DNA of 64,000 bases from Gracilaria domingensis (taxonomy: Eukaryota; Rhodophyta; Florideophyceae; Gracilariales; Gracilariaceae). The translations under genes and the position numbers were made by a program. Positions 11,529 through 21,839 of the stretch are shown here, one piece after another. The stretch's first letter is position 1, and each line of letters opens with the position of its first letter. The notes beneath the pieces were generated by a model. That model was not told the DNA's origin and did no database searches. It was given only the letters and a program-made list of their open reading frames with translations. The stretch lies in contig VCMS01000079.1 in NCBI GenBank assembly GCA_022539475.1, forward strand, positions 62,001 through 126,000, in the 5' to 3' direction.

Positions 11529-13109
11529 TTAGCCGCTGAAGGCAGCATCAGCTTGCTTGAGAGCGGGGTCTGAATCGTTCGACTCTCTAGTTTCGGCCAG
11601 GTAGCGATCAAGCGCGCCCTTTCCACGCAGCACAAAGGTGTACACTTCCCCAGTTTTGTTGGGATCTTCTTCGATTACAATGGCAGCATGCTCACCTTCC
11701 AGGTCTGGAACTTCGTACATGGCCCCATTCAGTGTTCGCTCCATAAGTGATCTCAGTCCTCGAGCGCCTGTTCCTTTCTCAAGGGCCTTGCGAGCAATAA
11801 TACCTAGGGCGGTGTCGGATATATGGAGTTGCGCGTTGTTCATCTTGAGCAACTCTCGGAACTGTCGGACAATTGCATTCTTTGGCTGGGTCAAAATCTG
11901 GATGAGTTGTTCCAAATCGAGAGGGTGAAGATTGACGACGATTGGGAGTCGACCAATGAGCTCACCAATCAACCCAAAGTTGGCAAGATCCTCACTTTCA
12001 ATATGGTCGAGAATGGAAGAGTCAATTGGACCATCTTTCCCTTCGGACCGAACATGTGCGCCAAAACCAATGCTGGAGGCGGCCATACGGTCGGCCACAA
12101 TTCGATCCAAGCCCGGAAACGCACCCCCGCAAATGAAGAGAATGTTAGTAGTATCGACGTGAATGACATCGCCGCGAGGATTTTTTCTGCCGCCACCGCG
12201 CTCTGGCACACCCACCACGCTTCCCTCCAGAATTTTGAGCAGTGCCTGTTGTACGCCGACTCCCGAAACATCGCGCGTTATGCTGACACTCTCACTTTTC
12301 TTGGCACATTTGTCGATTTCATCGATGAAGACAACGCCCCTCTCCGCGAGAGAGACGTTGAAATTGGCGGCCATGAGCAACTTGTACAAAATTGACTCGA
12401 CGTCATCGCCGACATAACCGCTTTGCGTGAGCGACGTGGCATCGGCGATAACAAACGGAACGTTAATGCGGCGCGCAAGCGTCTTTGCAAGGTGCGTTTT
12501 TCCCACGCCGGTGTTTCCGATGAGAAGAATGTTACTCTTCTCAAGTTCAACCTGATCCGCGGTGTTGGCAGCGGTGTCAACGGCAAGAGCGTTTCTGGTG
12601 GGCTGGAAGATTTCAGGCAGTGTGGTTGGGGTGTCCCTCGACAGGAGCTGAGTGGGAATCTGACCATCAGCCCTGGTAGTGGTGACTGCCAGAATGTCAG
12701 ATTCCATACGGTCCTTTGGAGGGCCGTACCACTTGTCGTCCTTGTGATCCTCTGTTCTGACGACGGCGTGGCGAGCAGCAGCCACGGCGTCCTGCTCAGC
12801 GTCTTGCGAGGCGCGTAGCATGGCGGCGGCAGCCATGGCCTCCTTTGCTGCGACGCGCTTGTAGTGATTGTAAACGGCGACGGACAAGACCTTCTTGGCG
12901 CTCTGCTGGCCGATGACGTACTCATTCAAGCCGGCGTGAATGGCGGACGGGCGCGGAATTGCTCGCACAACCTTCTCCAAGCTGGGCGGGTGCTTTGGGG
13001 CGGAGGGGCGATGCGAGGTGGCAGACAGAATGGTGCCCAGCGTCGACGCGGTGGAAGGAGGTCCATTGCGCGAGAAGGTGGACAGCGTGCGAGCGTAGCG
13101 GGGAGACAT
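11529..13109 (-). CDS. clpX: ClpX, ATP-dependent unfoldase of the mitochondrial ClpXP protease
   Basis: A 526-residue AAA+ protein that unfolds substrates and feeds them to ClpP. Walker A (GNTGVGKT, 198-205), pore loop GYVG (231-234), Walker B with FIDEIDK (261-267) and the ClpP-docking IGF tripeptide (347-349) are all present. The arginine- and serine-rich, acid-free N-terminus ([16 protein letters not shown]) fits a mitochondrial presequence. Two oddities: the Cys4 zinc-binding domain of bacterial ClpX is missing, and about 80 residues rich in alanine are inserted between the first helices and Walker A (about 85-170). The upstream region is extremely GC-rich with no TATA box. It lies on the same strand as, and 310 bp downstream of, the histidine phosphatase gene. 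Confidence 0.95.
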   Translation of the reverse strand: MSPRYARTLSTFSRNGPPSTASTLGTILSATSHRPSAPKHPPSLEKVVRAIPRPSAIHAGLNEYVIGQQSAKKVLSVAVYNHYKRVAAKEAMAAAAMLRASQDAEQDAVAAARHAVVRTEDHKDDKWYGPPKDRMESDILAVTTTRADGQIPTQLLSRDTPTTLPEIFQPTRNALAVDTAANTADQVELEKSNILLIGNTGVGKTHLAKTLARRINVPFVIADATSLTQSGYVGDDVESILYKLLMAANFNVSLAERGVVFIDEIDKCAKKSESVSITRDVSGVGVQQALLKILEGSVVGVPERGGGRKNPRGDVIHVDTTNILFICGGAFPGLDRIVADRMAASSIGFGAHVRSEGKDGPIDSSILDHIESEDLANFGLIGELIGRLPIVVNLHPLDLEQLIQILTQPKNAIVRQFRELLKMNNAQLHISDTALGIIARKALEKGTGARGLRSLMERTLNGAMYEVPDLEGEHAAIVIEEDPNKTGEVYTFVLRGKGALDRYLAETRESNDSDPALKQADAAFSG

Positions 13110-13419
13110 GGCGAGCAGCAGCAGTCAGCGCACGGCAAGCAGAGCGGCGGCGGCGGCGGCGGCGGCGACACAGCGGCACAAACGAGGCGGGGGCGCGCAA
13201 ACGGGCGGAGGCGCGGAGGTGTGGGGCGGTGGGGGGGTGCGAAAGTGCGCGGCGCACACGGTCGCCCCGCGGCAGCGCGCGCTGCGTCAACGCATGAGCT
13301 GGAAGAAGAAGCGCGTGCTCCGTGTCGCGCGCGCTCGCGCGCGTGCAAACGCGCGTGCACACGTGTGCTGCAGCCAGTGGCGCGCCGCGGGCGCGGAAAC
13401 GGGCCACGGCGCGATTTGT
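13110..13419. other. GC-rich ClpX promoter region
   Basis: It contains a GGC-type run (about 13145-13170) and many CGCG steps. No TATA box and no gene seen; it must hold the ClpX promoter and the end of the phosphatase transcript. Confidence 0.6.
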
Positions 13420-14121
13420 TTACTTTGCAAAGTTTGCAGTGCGCGGCGGCGAGCGCCAGAACGACGTGTCGTTGTTGTGCGCGCCCAGCGCGTAGCGCCG
13501 CGCGCGCTGCGCGGTCGGCGCCGGCACGCACTCCGTCAGCGCGCAGTAGTCCAGCGGCGGCCCGGAGATGTTGGGCACCAGCGTCAGTCGCAGGCAGTCC
13601 ACGCTGGAGCCGTGGCCGACCAGCAGGATGTTGCCGTCCTTCTCGCCGTGGTTCGCCACAACGCGCTCCACCGTCTGCAGGCAGCGGCGGATCAGCTGCG
13701 CGTCGCCCTCGGGGAAGCCGCGAAAGTTCCAGTCGTACGCGAACAACGGGTCGTACAGCTGGTTGACGCGCGGAAAGCGCGCGAAGATGGCGGGCGGCTG
13801 CAGCCACACGGGGCCCTTGTCGGACGCGGCGTACCAGTGCGCGTTGAGCCACTCGCAGAGACCGGGTTCGACTTGGAGCGTGGGCGGCGACGGCGACAGC
13901 TCGGTCTGGACGGCGGTCGCCGTCTGGATGCAGCGCAGAAACGGGCTGGTGTACAGCGAGGTGATGTTCTTCTCGCGCAGAAGCTGCCCCAGCTTGGTGG
14001 CTTGCGCCTGGCCGGTCGGCGTGAGCGGCGCGTCGTCGGGGCGGTCGGCCGTTTTGTGCCAGTGCGGATCGACAAAGTCCAGTCGCTCGCCGTGGCGTGC
14101 GAGGTAGAGCAGTGGCGCCAT
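13420..14121 (-). CDS. Histidine phosphatase (phosphoglycerate-mutase fold, UBASH3-like)
   Basis: A 233-residue member of the histidine phosphatase superfamily. The catalytic RHG triplet is at residues 9-11 (LARHGER), the second arginine at R63 in SPFLRCIQTA, the acid at E85 in EPGLCEW and the second histidine at H170 in LVGHGSS, so the active site is complete. The EPGLxEW block and the spacing are most like the UBASH3/ecdysteroid-phosphatase branch rather than glycolytic mutase, but the substrate cannot be told. No targeting signal is visible, so it is probably cytosolic. The reading frame is very GC-rich like the neighbouring ClpX promoter. ATG at 14121 is the first in frame. Confidence 0.85.
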   Translation of the reverse strand: MAPLLYLARHGERLDFVDPHWHKTADRPDDAPLTPTGQAQATKLGQLLREKNITSLYTSPFLRCIQTATAVQTELSPSPPTLQVEPGLCEWLNAHWYAASDKGPVWLQPPAIFARFPRVNQLYDPLFAYDWNFRGFPEGDAQLIRRCLQTVERVVANHGEKDGNILLVGHGSSVDCLRLTLVPNISGPPLDYCALTECVPAPTAQRARRYALGAHNNDTSFWRSPPRTANFAK

Positions 14122-14463
14122 TGTGTCAGCTTCCGAAGATGGTAGATAAACTTTTAGATAAACTTTGAGATGGTGGTAGTTCGATGTTGGTGGTGTTGAA
14201 GACGGGATGGTGATGGGCGGTGGTGGAAGGGGGGGGGATACGACCGCTGCCGGCTTCCAGTAGTTTCTTTGAAACGTATTACTGGTGGTGCTCCTTGCAC
14301 TTCACGTTATACCTCCACGTTGTAACTTGTTCTCGGTAGCCTTCTGCCTTTGATACGTCCGCGCTGTCCCGCGTTGCGGCGCTGTCCCGCCACGTCGCGA
14401 ACGCGGACCTGGAAAGCAGAAAAAAAATTACAAACAATTTTCAGAAACTGGAGAAAAGAAAGC
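14122..14463. other. Intergenic region, no gene seen
   Basis: G-rich, with a nine-base G run near 14230. It lies between the phosphatase start and tRNA-Arg, both on the minus strand, and probably holds the phosphatase promoter. Confidence 0.6.
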
Positions 14464-14536
14464 GACTCTGGCAGGACTTGAACCTGCAATCTCCGGATCC
14501 GTAGACCGATGCCTTATCCAATTTGGCCACAGAGCC
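14464..14536 (-). tRNA. tRNA-Arg(ACG)
   Basis: A full cloverleaf of 73 nt, no intron. The acceptor stem GGCTCTG pairs with CAGAGTC (one G-U), the D stem GCC with GGC, and the T arm is GCAGG-TTCAAGT-CCTGC. The seven-base anticodon loop CTACGGA gives anticodon ACG, read as ICG for CGN arginine codons. The anticodon stem has a T-T mismatch next to the loop and a U-G pair at its far end. Discriminator position and CCA are not encoded. Internal A and B boxes are present. Confidence 0.95.
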
Positions 14537-14814
14537 GTCAGCAGATCTGTTGACGCTCTCAAAACTGTTTGCTTTTAGATTCCACGCCTGAGCTCGAGCT
14601 GGCTAGGTGGCGGTTCAAGCGCAGATTTTCGCGGCAGCCGGCGCCAATCAGCGACGCGGCTGCATTTGGATATAAACCGCCGCCCAATGGCGTTGCACGC
14701 CGTCGGGCTGGAGATTGGCCGCGTTCTGTATCTCGCCCCATCTGCCTGCCGTCTGGCCCGTTTCCTGCCCCGAGCCGTTCGGTAAACCACGCACACGTTC
14801 CATCTCGCGTCGCG

Positions 14815-14822
14815 TATAAAAG
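14815..14822 (+). promoter_or_regulatory. TATA box (TATAAAAG) of the small-protein gene
   Basis: It lies 157 bp before the ATG at 14979, followed by a CA/CT-rich, G-poor stretch that looks like a 5' untranslated region. Another TATA-like ATATAAACC lies near 14670. Confidence 0.7.
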
Positions 14823-14978
14823 AGGCTCCACCCTCCTCAGACTGCGCCACCCACACGCCTCCACCATCTCGCTCACCACCTCGCCCACCACCTCGCCCCA
14901 CCTCCTCGTCGCCACCACCTCCGCCGCCACCACCGCCACTGCCTCCCCACCGCCTCCCTGCACTGCCGTCGCACAGCC

Positions 14979-15323
14979 ATGGACAACGATCAGGAGTTCG
15001 AGCCGACCGGCATGGCAAACTTCTTCCAGCGCTACCACGAAGCGCGCGCCGCCGCCCGATCACCGCCGGTCACCCCAACCGCCACGGCTCCCAAGACGCC
15101 GAGCGACCCCCCGGCCATGTCCTCTCCCCGCACCCCGAAGGCCACCCCATCCGCCCAGTCCACCTGGACAAAGGTCTTCATGCCGCTCGGCCGCCCAGCC
15201 ACCTCCGCCAACCGCTACGACCTCTCACCCGGCCAGACCTCTAAGCCGGGCCACAGCGTCAGCGAGCTGCACGCCAAGGGCAGTGGAATATCTCTGGACG
15301 CCAAGAACGACGACGACATGTAA
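14979..15323 (+). CDS. Small disordered Pro/Ser/Thr-rich protein
   Basis: A 114-residue protein of unknown function. The only ordered-looking part is the N-terminus (residues about 8-25, GMANFFQRYHEARAAA), a short amphipathic helix; the rest is rich in proline, serine, threonine and alanine with several SP/TP sites and an acidic end. The ATG is in good context and the codons are strongly C-ending. A TATAAAAG box upstream and an AATAAA 36 bp after the stop frame it as a compact, probably strongly expressed gene. I do not recognise a family. It runs tail to tail with the large gene on the minus strand, only 156 bp between stops. Confidence 0.7.
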   Translation: MDNDQEFEPTGMANFFQRYHEARAAARSPPVTPTATAPKTPSDPPAMSSPRTPKATPSAQSTWTKVFMPLGRPATSANRYDLSPGQTSKPGHSVSELHAKGSGISLDAKNDDDM

Positions 15324-15358
15324 GATCATCCTTCGCTTCAAATCTCTAGCACTTGTGT

Positions 15359-15364
15359 AATAAA
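15359..15364 (+). promoter_or_regulatory. AATAAA polyadenylation signal
   Basis: It lies 36 bp after the stop codon at 15323 and is followed by T-rich sequence. It is the likely 3' processing signal of the small disordered-protein gene. Confidence 0.6.
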
Positions 15365-15479
15365 CGCTTTTCTTCCCACAAAAAAAGTTAGTTTTGCTTT
15401 ACCCCGTCCTGAGACAATACAACACGAGTATTCACATGACGCGCTTCCCACATCACACAGCCGTAATCGTACAAACCGT

Positions 15480-18400
15480 CTAAAGCATGCCGGCAGCGTA
15501 CAAGAGCGTCCGACATTCCCTAGCACTTCTCGAAATGCCCTCTGCCACCGAGAAGTCCGTCTCGGCAACCGGCCATCCCATAGTATCTGCCGCCACCCCA
15601 GCGGCCGCATCCAGGAACAGCTTTGCCCCAACCGCCACATCTCGATCCCCCTTCGCGCAAATCCTCCCGACCGTACCAATCCCCAGCGCAACGCCGCCGT
15701 CAGCCTGGCTCACGATGAAATACGCTTCCTCGCCACCAAAATTCTGTCTCATGCATCTTTCCCTCTCCTTCAGTTTTGCTCCGAATTCATGACCCTTGTC
15801 TAGCGTCCTTCTGTCCCGTTCACTCACGAGATCCCTCAGCCCACCAACTTTCACATCCTCACACACTTGGGGTTGTCTGCTTTGTTTCCACTCTAGTTTC
15901 TCTGAGCTAACTGCTTCAAACAGCGCGCCACCAGGGAAACCGTGTTCGCTCTCGGCATCAGCTTCGCTCCAACCTTCATTACCTGTCATGATACGGTCCC
16001 CAAACTCATCGTACTCGAACTTTGCATGCGAAGCATCTCCACTGCCGACACTAATCTTCAGCGTCGAAACCTTGAAAATCGCAGAGGTTTCAGCATTAGA
16101 CTTCTCCCGTTCACCCTCACCTGCCTCAGTCCGTTCATCCCCGCTTTCAGAGCGCATTGATCCACCGCTAATCGATCCGTTCGTACCATGCCGCAACTTT
16201 CGTACTTCAAACCCATTGACGTCCCCATTTGACATATGCCCGTTACAACTCAGCGATCCTTCCACAATAAGGGCTTGCACTACACTCGAAAAACATTGCA
16301 GTGTAACCTCTGCATGAAGAAACGCCAAACCTCGTTCAATCACCTGTTCTTTCAGCTTGCAACATCCTTCAACCGTTTTCTCCACAGCTTTCAGAATGCC
16401 GACATTAGACTTGGTGGACACCCCTCTGTTAGCAAGCGAACTATGAATGGATGCCTTCGAGCTACGTCGTTGCATATCCTTACCGTTCATCTGCATACCA
16501 TTTAGAGACTTTTTCCCCTTGAATCCCACGCATTGCTCAAGCTCTTTGATCACCGTCTGCGCACTAATAATCAGTCTCATTGCAGCGTTCCATTCACTAT
16601 TCGCAAGCAAACACAAATCAGTCACAGGTGCCCCACTTTCAACTCTTGCATCCACCCATCTCCTCATACATTGCAATATCAGCTGCGGGTTCTTCCGCAA
16701 AGTCTTTAGCAAACTTGGCCGGCGTGACGACCTACGCCGCGATCGTTTTTTCTTACCATTCGATTCATTCTCTGTTTTCGAGCGCATCTCACTTCCATCA
16801 GGATTCTTAGAAATCAGCTCGACGCCAGTGAGAATTTCATCCAAAAGGGTTCCAGCATCAGTCCAACTCGCTGCCAAATTGAGCGCGTAAACAGCCCTGT
16901 TTAAAAAAGGCATGATCACATGCTGGTCAATGAGCAAACCTAGTCTCTCTGACACAGTTGGAACTCCTGCAGCCATTGAAAGACATGATGAAATAACTCC
17001 TATCAGCTTTTCGGATTGTGACAAGAGTGGTAGTGAATAGTCACTTGCTGCGAAGCCGTTTTTTTGAAGCGCGTATGGTTGTAGTAGAGTGCCAGCACGA
17101 GGCCCAAAGCTATGTTGCATGTAAAACTTGACGTCGTGCTGCACTGTGCGTAAAAAATGCTCCGCAGCTCGGCGTACTACAACAGGTAAGGGAACAAAAT
17201 GGGGCGACGGTTTTCTGGGCGTTGTCTGAAACCTTTGTTCGAATGTAGCTGCATATGATAGAAACTTGTGTAAAGGTCCATGAATGACTTCAAGGTTGTA
17301 AATACTTGGCGCAATAGAAGATACATTCCTCAACATTTTAGCAAATGCATCCACTGAAACTGCATCATGCATTGGCCACGAAGGGGCGGAGGAGGAAGAA
17401 GACGACGGAAAACTGTGAGTGGTGCCAAGACTTGGCAACAACGTGATGCGGTTCTCATGAGTGGTAGATCCCAAATGATGCGAGGTTGATGAAGAGCTGG
17501 ACGTGACAGACAGGTTGAGCAAGGTCTGAAGAAAGACAGAAAGCAACGATTGCATGGTTCGCCAAACATGCAAAACGGCTTCAGAAATGGAAGGAATGTG
17601 TTCTTTTAAATTGTCTCCAAGAACACATAATCGTTCCAAAACAGATTGCATCTTGTCAAAGACACGACGGAAAACGGCACTACAAGCGCGACGGGCAGCA
17701 CGTTCATGAGGCTGTAACACAAAAAGCTGTGCAGAGGAAACAGAAGGTTCATCGTTATCCACAACGTGAAACGAGGTGGACAGAGAAGTCGGGGTGACTG
17801 GTATGGGTGCCGTTGACGACCTTTCAACATGAAGTGCGTCCCGAAAAAGCGAGATGAGAGCACTTGTAGATTCGTTTTGCAAAATGTTTGAGGCAGCTTG
17901 GTCTCCATCCAACTCTCGAAGTGCCAACGCAAGCTGTGAGGGCGAGGCACTGTTGAGATCCGAGATGGAGGCAGTGACATCTGAGCGCATGGACGTAGGA
18001 TTGTGATCGTCACCAAAAACAGACAACAAATAAGCGTTTGACAATCGGGCCGACATACGTTTCTGCGCGGCCCTCAAACGAGCACGTGCTGAGTCGAGAG
18101 GCTGAAGGTGAGACAGAGGAGGCGTGGTGGCCAAGGTAAGCGCGTGACCAAGCTGCTTTGCGTGATGAATAGACTGGGGCTCATCCAGAGCAGACATCAA
18201 CACGGCAAACTGCCTGACATTCTCAGAGAGACTGATGCTGGTGGAAAGCAAGGCCGCGCGTCGTCTGGCGTACGCAAGCGTGTCAGCGCGCGAAGGTGGG
18301 CGGTTGTCAAGTCGTCGGGCGTCTGAAAGAAGGGCCGAGACCTGCTGCGTGGACTGCAGGGCAGCCGTTTGTGCGCGAGAGGCGCTGAGAAGATCGGCCC

Positions 18401-18575
18401 ATTCTGGGGCGGTTGCGTGCAGATGAGAGAGCAGCTGCGAGCGCAGGTGGCGCAGGTTGTCGAGCGAGAGTTGGCGGGCTTGTTCGGGCTGGTCGACGAG
18501 ATGGAGCGCGTGGGAGGAGGGGGAGAAGTGCAGCGAGAGATACAGGGAGGGGATTTCAGGCAAGGGAGGAATCAT
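15480..18575 (-). CDS. Large helical protein, possible vesicle-tethering (exocyst/COG-like) subunit
   Basis: A single 1031-codon exon. The N-terminal 200 residues are heptad-rich (VDQPEQARQLSLDNLRHL and following), as in the coiled-coil start of CATCHR tethering subunits. The middle is helical with serine-rich loops (about 355-385) and a lysine/arginine cluster near 600 (KKKRSRRR). The C-terminal third is less conserved-looking and charged. The arrangement recalls exocyst SEC8 or COG subunits, but I see no diagnostic motif, so this is only a guess. It runs tail to tail with the small gene at 14979. A TATAAAGG 104 bp upstream of the ATG is a plausible promoter element. Confidence 0.75.
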   Translation of the reverse strand: MIPPLPEIPSLYLSLHFSPSSHALHLVDQPEQARQLSLDNLRHLRSQLLSHLHATAPEWADLLSASRAQTAALQSTQQVSALLSDARRLDNRPPSRADTLAYARRRAALLSTSISLSENVRQFAVLMSALDEPQSIHHAKQLGHALTLATTPPLSHLQPLDSARARLRAAQKRMSARLSNAYLLSVFGDDHNPTSMRSDVTASISDLNSASPSQLALALRELDGDQAASNILQNESTSALISLFRDALHVERSSTAPIPVTPTSLSTSFHVVDNDEPSVSSAQLFVLQPHERAARRACSAVFRRVFDKMQSVLERLCVLGDNLKEHIPSISEAVLHVWRTMQSLLSVFLQTLLNLSVTSSSSSTSHHLGSTTHENRITLLPSLGTTHSFPSSSSSSAPSWPMHDAVSVDAFAKMLRNVSSIAPSIYNLEVIHGPLHKFLSYAATFEQRFQTTPRKPSPHFVPLPVVVRRAAEHFLRTVQHDVKFYMQHSFGPRAGTLLQPYALQKNGFAASDYSLPLLSQSEKLIGVISSCLSMAAGVPTVSERLGLLIDQHVIMPFLNRAVYALNLAASWTDAGTLLDEILTGVELISKNPDGSEMRSKTENESNGKKKRSRRRSSRRPSLLKTLRKNPQLILQCMRRWVDARVESGAPVTDLCLLANSEWNAAMRLIISAQTVIKELEQCVGFKGKKSLNGMQMNGKDMQRRSSKASIHSSLANRGVSTKSNVGILKAVEKTVEGCCKLKEQVIERGLAFLHAEVTLQCFSSVVQALIVEGSLSCNGHMSNGDVNGFEVRKLRHGTNGSISGGSMRSESGDERTEAGEGEREKSNAETSAIFKVSTLKISVGSGDASHAKFEYDEFGDRIMTGNEGWSEADAESEHGFPGGALFEAVSSEKLEWKQSRQPQVCEDVKVGGLRDLVSERDRRTLDKGHEFGAKLKERERCMRQNFGGEEAYFIVSQADGGVALGIGTVGRICAKGDRDVAVGAKLFLDAAAGVAADTMGWPVAETDFSVAEGISRSARECRTLLYAAGML

Positions 18576-19783
18576 GGTTTCACGACGCGTAGCGCATGAT
18601 GGGAGGAGGGTGGGGGGTTCGCAACGGGCGGGGGACGGGAGTGGAGCGGGGCGAGGGAACGACGCTGGGCTTCCGCAACCTTTATATGACGCGCGCGATA
18701 CGCGGGTGGCGGGGTGGGGGGACGGCGCGGTGCGCGGCGCCCTGTTGGCTATGGGAAAGGCGGCCGCGCCTATTTTGGGTGCCGCGTGGCGCGCTATTTA
18801 GGGCGGCGTACAGCGCGCACACGTGGACAGTCCACTGCTTTACGTCATGTGCGCTGTGCGCGCGCAGCGCGGCGCGGCGGCGCTTCGCGCGCAATTAAAT
18901 GTTTACGTGGGCGCCCGGCTCGAGATGGGGACCGTCTTGCGTCAGGCGCGCGCGTCTGACAGTCGCGCCGCAGGCGCCGCGCGGCGCGGGGCAAGCGCGC
19001 GGCGCGGGAGTGGATGCGCGTCGGGTGGATGCGCGTCGGCGGCGCGCTGCGCCTCGTCGGCGGGAGGCGGCGCCGTCTTCGCGTCGACGAATTGCTTGAA
19101 TTGAGGCGCGACCGCTGCGGCGCGGAGGTGACGCCACCTTACAGTCTCGATATTCCGCCGAGGCTCCAACTGCGAACCATGAATCTCCACGCATGTGCAG
19201 CAGTCATCAGTCGTCCACAACATCAGCCGTCCAAGCGCAGCTTTACCCAACCCCCCCCCCCCGGAGGCATTGTACTGCGATCATGCTGCACTGCCACTTG
19301 TCCGTTGACCACCGCACCATGAACCGCGCGCCGCTCTCCGCCTTGCGTTGTTCACGTGGCCGCGTGATGCCTAACAGCGAAGGTAAAGCAACGACCACTT
19401 CGTCACCATGTGTGCCACACACACCAAAAAATCTCTCCGCCGACCCGAACCACACCCGCTTTTGAACGGCCCGCACCTCTCGACGCTGTTTCGAACCTCC
19501 GATGCTCTGTCAGACAGCACCACAACGCAGTATCTCCGTCATGCGCGTGATGCAGATCTCAACTGCTGCAACGTAACTCCCATTGCCCCGCACGCAGCTC
19601 CACCCCTGCAGCTAGCACCCCACCGTAGACTTTCTTAGTACGCAATACAAGAGTTTACTTCATATTCACAAATACGACTCTCAGTTCACCAACACCCCCC
19701 AAATTGCAAAACTACCAAGAGCCCAAAGTACAAGTCTGCATCCAAACATGCAAAACACATCAAAAAAGAAAAACAGAAGCTAT
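18576..19783. other. Intergenic region, GC-rich left half
   Basis: The left half (to about 19.1 kb) is dominated by GCGC steps and includes the TATA box above and a TACGTCA-type bZIP-like core near 18841. A 12-base C run starts at 19251. Many overlapping short frames exist on both strands but none looks coded. The right end probably holds the 3' end of the zinc-finger transcript. Confidence 0.6.
18679..18686 (-). promoter_or_regulatory. TATA box (TATAAAGG) of the large helical-protein gene
   Basis: It is on the minus strand, 104 bp upstream of the ATG at 18575, in an otherwise GC-rich promoter. Confidence 0.6.
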
Positions 19784-21196
19784 CTACCAGTTCGTATTCG
19801 GTCTAACAGTAGGTGTGTGTACGGGAGGATGTACAGGGTTTGGAGCATGATTTGCAGGAGAGTCATGAGGTAGCGGAGAGAAAGGAGCCAACGGACTCAA
19901 TGGCATTGGCGAAATCCCAGGACACACAATAGGAGAGCTCACAGGTAGAGGCGAACATCTTGCGGGCGGAGCGAACCCACCGAACGGGTTTCCAGTCCTT
20001 ACGAACGCGTCCTGCGCGCCCACAATCTTCGATGGCCCCTCGTCATCACTGTCGTCCAATTCCATGGTGATAGGAATCTTTGGCATCTTGTTACCAAACA
20101 TCAGTGACTTTGAACCAGAAGTCACCGGAGATGATGGCACCCGAAGATCAAACGGCGCTTTGGGTCCCGACGCAGGCTCCTTTGGTGCTTGATATCCAAG
20201 GAAGTGCTTGGGTAACGAGACGGGAATAACGGGAGGACGTCCACCTCCACTCTGCAGGCGCTTGTCTGCTAGCAATGTAGACGGCGCCGGAAGCGTGTGA
20301 CCGTCAGGACTTCCATATGGAAGCGGCATAGCAGCGGGAGCCGGAGGTTGGCTCTTGCCAAGCTGCGACGACATTAAATGAGATGGTGTTGTTGGAAGTG
20401 ACATACTCGCCGAGCTATACGGTGGCTGCATCGCTGCGATTGACGATGGAGCGGAAAGAGCTGGCGCTTGCTGAGCGTTCGGATGCGCGGGCGCAAAACC
20501 AGAACCATCGGCACTGTGAGCCCCATATGAGCTCGGTCGCTGTGGCGCGGGAAAGCCAGCTTGAGGCTGGTGGCGTGTGTAAGAGGTAGTGACCAGCTCC
20601 GGGATTGTGCGGTTTGGCGCGGGCGGCTGCGCGCCAGAAAGACCGCCATATGTGCCCGTCAAAACGGGCGACACAGACGGCAGCGTCCCGTTTTGAGGCG
20701 GAGCGTACGCAGACAGCCGTACATCACCCCGCACTTCTTTCGGGTCTTTGAGGTCGGCGTCCTCGGGTGTCATGGGGGTAGTCGGCGGGCTCTTGTTGGT
20801 ATTTCGTGAGGGACGACGCTTCGCAGCCGGTGTGGCGTGCTTTGGAGATGTGCGTGAGGCATGCTGCGTGGAATGAGCGCCGCGACTGCTCTTTGGTCTC
20901 TTCTGCACGCCTTTTGAGGCGACGGACATTGGCGAAGAAGGGCTGGATGAATCCTTGTCCTTCTTGGCGACAGGACAGTTTTGTTCGTGAAAGGTTACGG
21001 AGCTCTTCCACATGAAGGAGCGACCACAGCCGGGTTGCGAACATTTGTACGGTTTTTCTCCGGTGTGAAGGCGTGAGTGCACCTTGAGGTTGGCCTTCTT
21101 GTTGAAGACGCGGGAACAGGTGGGGCAACGGAAGGACTTTTCGGGCTCGGTGGACATGACGCGCTGTGTGATGGTTGCAGCGGCACCGGATCCCAT
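19784..21196 (-). CDS. C2H2 zinc-finger protein, putative transcription factor
   Basis: A 470-residue protein starting at the ATG in a strong context (GCCGCCATGG); the frame is open further upstream, but that part reads as translated promoter. Two tandem fingers lie at about residues 24-75: the first is a classical C2H2 (CPTCSRVF...HSRLH) joined by the canonical TGEKPYKC linker to a second, C2HC-like finger (CSQPGCGRSF...HEQNC). A basic serine-rich stretch follows, then a long Pro/Ser/Ala-rich region without fold, typical of an activation or interaction region. A short acidic run DDSDDEG is near residue 385. Two fingers would read about six bases. The target is unknown. Confidence 0.85.
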   Translation of the reverse strand: MGSGAAATITQRVMSTEPEKSFRCPTCSRVFNKKANLKVHSRLHTGEKPYKCSQPGCGRSFMWKSSVTFHEQNCPVAKKDKDSSSPSSPMSVASKGVQKRPKSSRGAHSTQHASRTSPKHATPAAKRRPSRNTNKSPPTTPMTPEDADLKDPKEVRGDVRLSAYAPPQNGTLPSVSPVLTGTYGGLSGAQPPAPNRTIPELVTTSYTRHQPQAGFPAPQRPSSYGAHSADGSGFAPAHPNAQQAPALSAPSSIAAMQPPYSSASMSLPTTPSHLMSSQLGKSQPPAPAAMPLPYGSPDGHTLPAPSTLLADKRLQSGGGRPPVIPVSLPKHFLGYQAPKEPASGPKAPFDLRVPSSPVTSGSKSLMFGNKMPKIPITMELDDSDDEGPSKIVGAQDAFVRTGNPFGGFAPPARCSPLPVSSPIVCPGISPMPLSPLAPFSPLPHDSPANHAPNPVHPPVHTPTVRPNTNW

Positions 21197-21694
21197 GGCG
21201 GCGAATGAAAACGGCGGAGGGCGGCGTGAGCGGGAGCAAAGGGACGGATGTACGGGGAAGAGGGCGCGGGGGTGGGGGAAGCGGGCGATATGCGAAAGAC
21301 GGTGTACGAAGCGCACACGTCCACACGAAGGTTGAGGACGCGACGAAGAGTGGGCACGGAGCGTATGGAGCGATGGCGCTGAGAGCGTATGTAGGGGGGG
21401 GGGGGGGATGAGTGTGGATGACAATGCGAAGCAGGCAATGACGATGTGCGCAAACAGCAATTCGCGCAGCGGTGAAACGCGTCAGCAAGGCAAAAGCGGC
21501 AGAGGGCCAAAAGAGGTCGGTGCGAACGGCACAGCGCGCGTTGGCACAGGAGGCGGCGCGCAACGTGGTGCGGGCGCAGCAGAAGAGCGAGGAAATGACG
21601 GCGTGGCGAGCGTCAGCGGCGCGCGCGAAGAGGCGCGTCGGGGCAGGGAGCAAGGCGGTGCGCGAGCGCGGGCGCGGCGCGGGCGATCGCGCGT

Positions 21695-21726
<32 letters not shown>

Positions 21727-21802
21727 AGGCGACGGCCCGGGTGCGCGCGCGGCGGTTGGGCGGGCGGGGCGTGGCGCAATTGGGGCGCGTGCGGGGCGGG
21801 AA

Positions 21803-21839
<37 letters not shown>

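Noticed and set aside
12926-14145. Very long overlapping frames on both strands between ClpX and the phosphatase
   Set aside because: They exist because the DNA is nearly free of A/T-rich stops; only the phosphatase and ClpX frames show family motifs.
15480-18575. Firm naming of the 1031-residue protein as exocyst SEC8 or a COG subunit
   Set aside because: The resemblance is to general helical tethering architecture only; no diagnostic block was recognised.
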